Source: Verrucomicrobiota bacterium (GTDB taxonomy: Bacteria > Verrucomicrobiota > Verrucomicrobiia > Limisphaerales > JACRJZ01). From it: a stretch of 16,906 bases of DNA. The position numbers were made by a program, and so were the translations under genes. The notes beneath the pieces were generated by a model that had not been told where the DNA came from, searched no databases, and saw only the letters and a program-made list of their open reading frames with translations. Numbering within the stretch: the stretch's first letter is position 1; each line of letters begins with the position of its first letter. The stretch is from assembly GCA_022711695.1 (NCBI GenBank), contig JAKLEJ010000025.1, positions 1 to 16,906 of the forward strand. Reading direction: 5' to 3'. This document shows, in pieces, positions 14,644 to 16,906 of this stretch.

Positions 14644-15845
14644 AAAGGGAGATCGTGCTCGCCCAGCCGGAGTGGATAATTGCCGAACTCGCGAACCAGG
14701 CTCACAATGTAGTCGTAAGCGGGGCCGGATACCTGGCTGCTAACGGAGTGGTCGGATTGAAAAATGTAGCCTCCGCCCCGGGCGGCGTTGAGCTTGCGCA
14801 AGACTTCGCGGCGGATGGCCTGGCGGTCGCCGCTTTCCCACACCTGGATGTCGCTATTGCCGCAAAAGCCGATGCGGTGTCCGTATTGGCGGCGCAGTTC
14901 CACCGCGTCCATCCCTGCCTTGGCTTCGAGCGGGTTGCAGGCATCGATGCCCATCTCGATGAAGTCGGGGAGGATGGCTTTCACGTTGCCGCAGCCGTGA
15001 TAGATCACGGGCAGTCCGCGCTCATGGGCCCGGGCGGTGATGCGCGCCACCCAGGGTTTGAAGTGCCGGCGCCAGTAATCCGGCGCCATGAACGTGCATT
15101 TCTTGTAGGCCACGTCGCCCCAGATCACGAAGCCGTCCAAAAGATCGCCCGCGCTTTCCATCTGGGCGCAGGCCATTTCGAAATAGAACTTGCCGAGCCG
15201 GCGGATGACCGCCGCCATGCGCTCCGGGTATTCGGCCATCCACATCAGGGCGTTGACCTGCCCGACCAGGCGGGTGAGACATTCGCTGACCTCGATGATG
15301 CTGCCATAGACCGGGAACTCGGCGCGCAACGATCGGACCGTGTCCAGCCACGGCGGCGAGTTGCGCTGAAAGCCGTCCCCGACGCCGGCGATCTGGTTGT
15401 CGCCCGCCGCAAGGAAGCGCCGCGGATCGTCCGGAGGATCGAACCGGGCGCTCTCGAGCTTCTCGAATGAATCCACCTCCCACGCCCGCATCTCGGGCAT
15501 GGGATGCTCGAAGCGCTTGTGCAGCACCGCCCCGAAACCGGTCTTGACCACGACCTCGCTGGCATCCTCGCGAAGGATTTCGAAAGGGCGAATCCAGGGG
15601 TCCATGTTGGGAACCGTGACGATCCAATCGAGATCGTAGTGGCGGTAGGGATCGGCGTCTGCCGGCAGATTCAGCTCGCGCCGCCAGCGCTCGATGAAGC
15701 CGCCCCAAAAGAAATCGCTGATGGGGACGCGGTCCGGCTCCTGGTGTCGGAGCGCCCGGTTGAGGCGGTTCAGCTTCTTCAGGCAGTTGGGCGCGCGCCC
15801 CGCCGCCTGAGCGGACCCGGCGCCGGTGTCGAACATGCTTTTCAT
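14640..15845 (-). CDS. Uroporphyrinogen decarboxylase-like (URO-D/MtaA superfamily) protein
   Basis: A 401-residue cytoplasmic TIM-barrel protein of the URO-D superfamily, which includes heme-pathway decarboxylases and corrinoid-dependent methyltransferases. Visible segments are RALRHQEPDRVPISDFFWGG (30-49), WGDVAYKKCTFMAPDYWRR (242-260), VIYHGCGNVKAIL (280-292), DACNPLEAKAGMD (301-313) and IGFCGNSDIQ (325-334). The HxC pair of zinc methyltransferases is present (H283, C285). However, the later loop where MtaA proteins carry Cys reads IFQSDHSVSSQVS, so the full zinc ligand set is not clear and true heme decarboxylase activity is unlikely. It lies between a sulfatase and a glycosidase, which suggests a role in sugar use, for example removing methyl groups from methylated sugars; that is speculation. 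ATG at 15836 is an alternative start. Confidence 0.82.
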   Translation of the reverse strand: MKSMFDTGAGSAQAAGRAPNCLKKLNRLNRALRHQEPDRVPISDFFWGGFIERWRRELNLPADADPYRHYDLDWIVTVPNMDPWIRPFEILREDASEVVVKTGFGAVLHKRFEHPMPEMRAWEVDSFEKLESARFDPPDDPRRFLAAGDNQIAGVGDGFQRNSPPWLDTVRSLRAEFPVYGSIIEVSECLTRLVGQVNALMWMAEYPERMAAVIRRLGKFYFEMACAQMESAGDLLDGFVIWGDVAYKKCTFMAPDYWRRHFKPWVARITARAHERGLPVIYHGCGNVKAILPDFIEMGIDACNPLEAKAGMDAVELRRQYGHRIGFCGNSDIQVWESGDRQAIRREVLRKLNAARGGGYIFQSDHSVSSQVSGPAYDYIVSLVREFGNYPLRLGEHDLPL

Positions 15846-15919
15846 CGCGAGGGGAGCCCGGAAGCCAGGTCCGGGGCATTGGGTGAGCGCAGTGTCATGG
15901 CAACGATCGAGGCCGGCCG

Positions 15920-16906
15920 CTACTTCTTGAGGGTGAGCGTGATCATCCGCACGTCCATGACGCTCTGCCCGGGGATTTCCAGCGCGCGCAGGGTCAGCAA
16001 TCCCCGGCCTTTCTCCAGGCGCAGGGTTCCGAGGTCGAGGGGGCGAAACTCCTTCATTCTCGATTCCCCCGCCGGCCGCGGGAGGGTGTCCTGGTTCGTG
16101 TAGAGCGGCGGGTCCCATCCCAGGGCCGCCTTGCCCGTGAGCCGGGCGTCCTTGAATCGCAACTCGACCACCGAGCCCGCATCGGCGAGCGGACAAGTGT
16201 AATGAATGACGGCCTGGTAGTCGCCCGCGGTGTTGACCTCGATGTCCCACGTCATGAAGTCGTCCGGCGATTTCCAGTTGACGAAGTAGGAGCAGTTCGG
16301 CGCTGCGGCGCTGCGGCGCACGCCCCCGTGCGGAATCCCGTCGCGGGCCGGCAGCGGAGTCATCGGGAACTCCGCGTAACCGACCGGGTAAGGCCGGTCG
16401 TCCGGGGGAAGACCGGCGGCCTTGGCCTTGGCCTTGGCGGCGGCGGGCGGCGGCGCGCCGGCTTTCAGAACGTCCTTGCGCCACTCGCGCACAGCGTCCG
16501 CGAGCCGCGCCACCACGTCCGGGTGGCTGTCGGCGATGTTTCGCTGCTGGCCCGAATCCGCCGCCATGTCGAAGAGGGCCCCTGAGTTGTCGAGGCGGTG
16601 CTGCTGCGAGCGCACGCTCACGTTTCCGTTCTGGTGCGAGAAAATCAGTCGGTCGGGCCAATCGGGGGGACGGGCCCCGAGGAGCAGGGGGGACAGGTCG
16701 CGTCCATCGAGCGGCTTGTCGCCCACGCGGGCAAGGCCGGTCAGGCTGGCGAGCGTGGGCAGCAGATCGATGGCCCCCGCGATCTGGCAAATCACGCGTC
16801 CGCCGCCGATTCCGCCTCCTGGCCAGCGGATGAAGCAGACCGAGCGCACCCCGCCCTCGTCCGTCGAGCCTTTGCGGCCTTTCATTCCCCCGTTCCAGCG
16901 CCAACT
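15920..16906 (-). CDS. Sulfatase, C-terminal part with beta-sandwich extension (partial)
   Basis: The gene enters from the right edge; 328 codons are visible and the active-site CxPSR region lies outside. The first residues, WNGGMKGRKGSTDEGGVRS, then FIRWPGG, AIDLLPTLASLTGL and PLDGRDLSPLLLG, are the usual C-terminal half of arylsulfatase-type enzymes. After LFDMAADSGQQRNIADSHPD comes an Ala/Lys/Pro linker with AKAKAKAAG. The last roughly 130 residues are a beta-rich domain with YFVNWKSPDDFMTWDIEV and VELRFKDARLTGKAALGWDP, resembling the carbohydrate-binding-like extensions on PVC sulfatases. It would cleave sulfate esters from a polysaccharide, probably outside the cytoplasm, before the downstream glycosidase acts. 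It precedes the URO-D-like gene by 74 bp on the same strand and is probably in the same operon. Confidence 0.93.
   Translation of the reverse strand, partial: SWRWNGGMKGRKGSTDEGGVRSVCFIRWPGGGIGGGRVICQIAGAIDLLPTLASLTGLARVGDKPLDGRDLSPLLLGARPPDWPDRLIFSHQNGNVSVRSQQHRLDNSGALFDMAADSGQQRNIADSHPDVVARLADAVREWRKDVLKAGAPPPAAAKAKAKAAGLPPDDRPYPVGYAEFPMTPLPARDGIPHGGVRRSAAAPNCSYFVNWKSPDDFMTWDIEVNTAGDYQAVIHYTCPLADAGSVVELRFKDARLTGKAALGWDPPLYTNQDTLPRPAGESRMKEFRPLDLGTLRLEKGRGLLTLRALEIPGQSVMDVRMITLTLKK
16420..16437. repeat. Hexanucleotide tandem repeat (CCTTGG)3 in the sulfatase linker
   Basis: Three exact copies of CCTTGG encode the AKAKA part of the interdomain linker on the minus strand. Copy-number change would keep the frame and alter only linker length. 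Confidence 0.7.

Noticed and set aside
14640..16904. 754-codon minus-strand frame suggesting a long N-terminal extension of the URO-D-like protein
   Set aside because: The extension is the sulfatase gene read in the wrong frame; URO-D family sequence begins only near 15845.
1..16906. tRNA, rRNA, CRISPR array, insertion sequence or riboswitch
   Set aside because: No cloverleaf-like segment, spaced direct repeats, transposase motifs or terminal inverted repeats were seen by eye; the non-coding space is very small.

Overview
This window is GC-rich and almost fully coding, with nearly every gene on the minus strand, so transcription runs from high to low coordinates. The gene content points to a polysaccharide-degrading bacterium of the PVC superphylum, most likely Verrucomicrobiota or a relative such as Lentisphaerota/Kiritimatiellota or Planctomycetota. 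The reasons are a sulfatase with a C-terminal beta-sandwich, a DUF5703-type glycoside hydrolase, a URO-D-like protein in a sugar operon, a Tat-exported Gfo/Idh/MocA oxidoreductase beside an exported HEAT-repeat protein, a XylR-type AraC regulator and a glycyl-radical enzyme with its activase. The taxon is an inference from gene families; no marker gene is present.

Right block (16906 down to 10250) is a sulfated-rhamnoside utilisation operon: partial sulfatase, URO-D-like protein, secreted (alpha/alpha)6 glycosidase, a tiny membrane protein, an L-rhamnose/proton symporter (RhaT) and L-rhamnose mutarotase (RhaM). Most junctions are 4-nt ATGA/GTGA overlaps, so the genes are probably translated as a coupled set. 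The implied flow is desulfation and glycoside cleavage outside the cytoplasm, uptake of free L-rhamnose, and anomer interconversion before catabolism by enzymes encoded elsewhere.

Middle block (10249 to 6500) holds a 348-bp non-coding spacer with a palindromic repeat-like element, then a Tat-signal oxidoreductase and a signal-peptide HEAT-repeat protein. The block ends at a strong perfect hairpin shared with a small convergent plus-strand gene. That gene (6250-6501) is the only convincing plus-strand gene. It encodes an 83-residue protein built around a duplicated motif and may be leaderless.

Left block (6059 down to 1) is a sugar-uptake and glycyl-radical operon: a XylR-type regulator (LacI-like sensor plus AraC DNA-binding domain), then a ribose-type ABC transporter (ATPase, permease, lipoprotein binding protein), a radical-SAM glycyl-radical activase and the N-terminus of its presumed glycyl-radical enzyme, which runs off the window. 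The last three junctions are ATGA overlaps. This suggests import of a sugar, deoxysugar or polyol and its oxygen-sensitive radical conversion; the substrate cannot be named from this fragment.

The most unusual items are a LamG-like domain that appears circularly permuted and is nested inside the glycosidase, a previously hidden 49-residue membrane ORF coupled to RhaT, a cysteine-rich insert in the ABC ATPase, and the duplicated-motif small protein.
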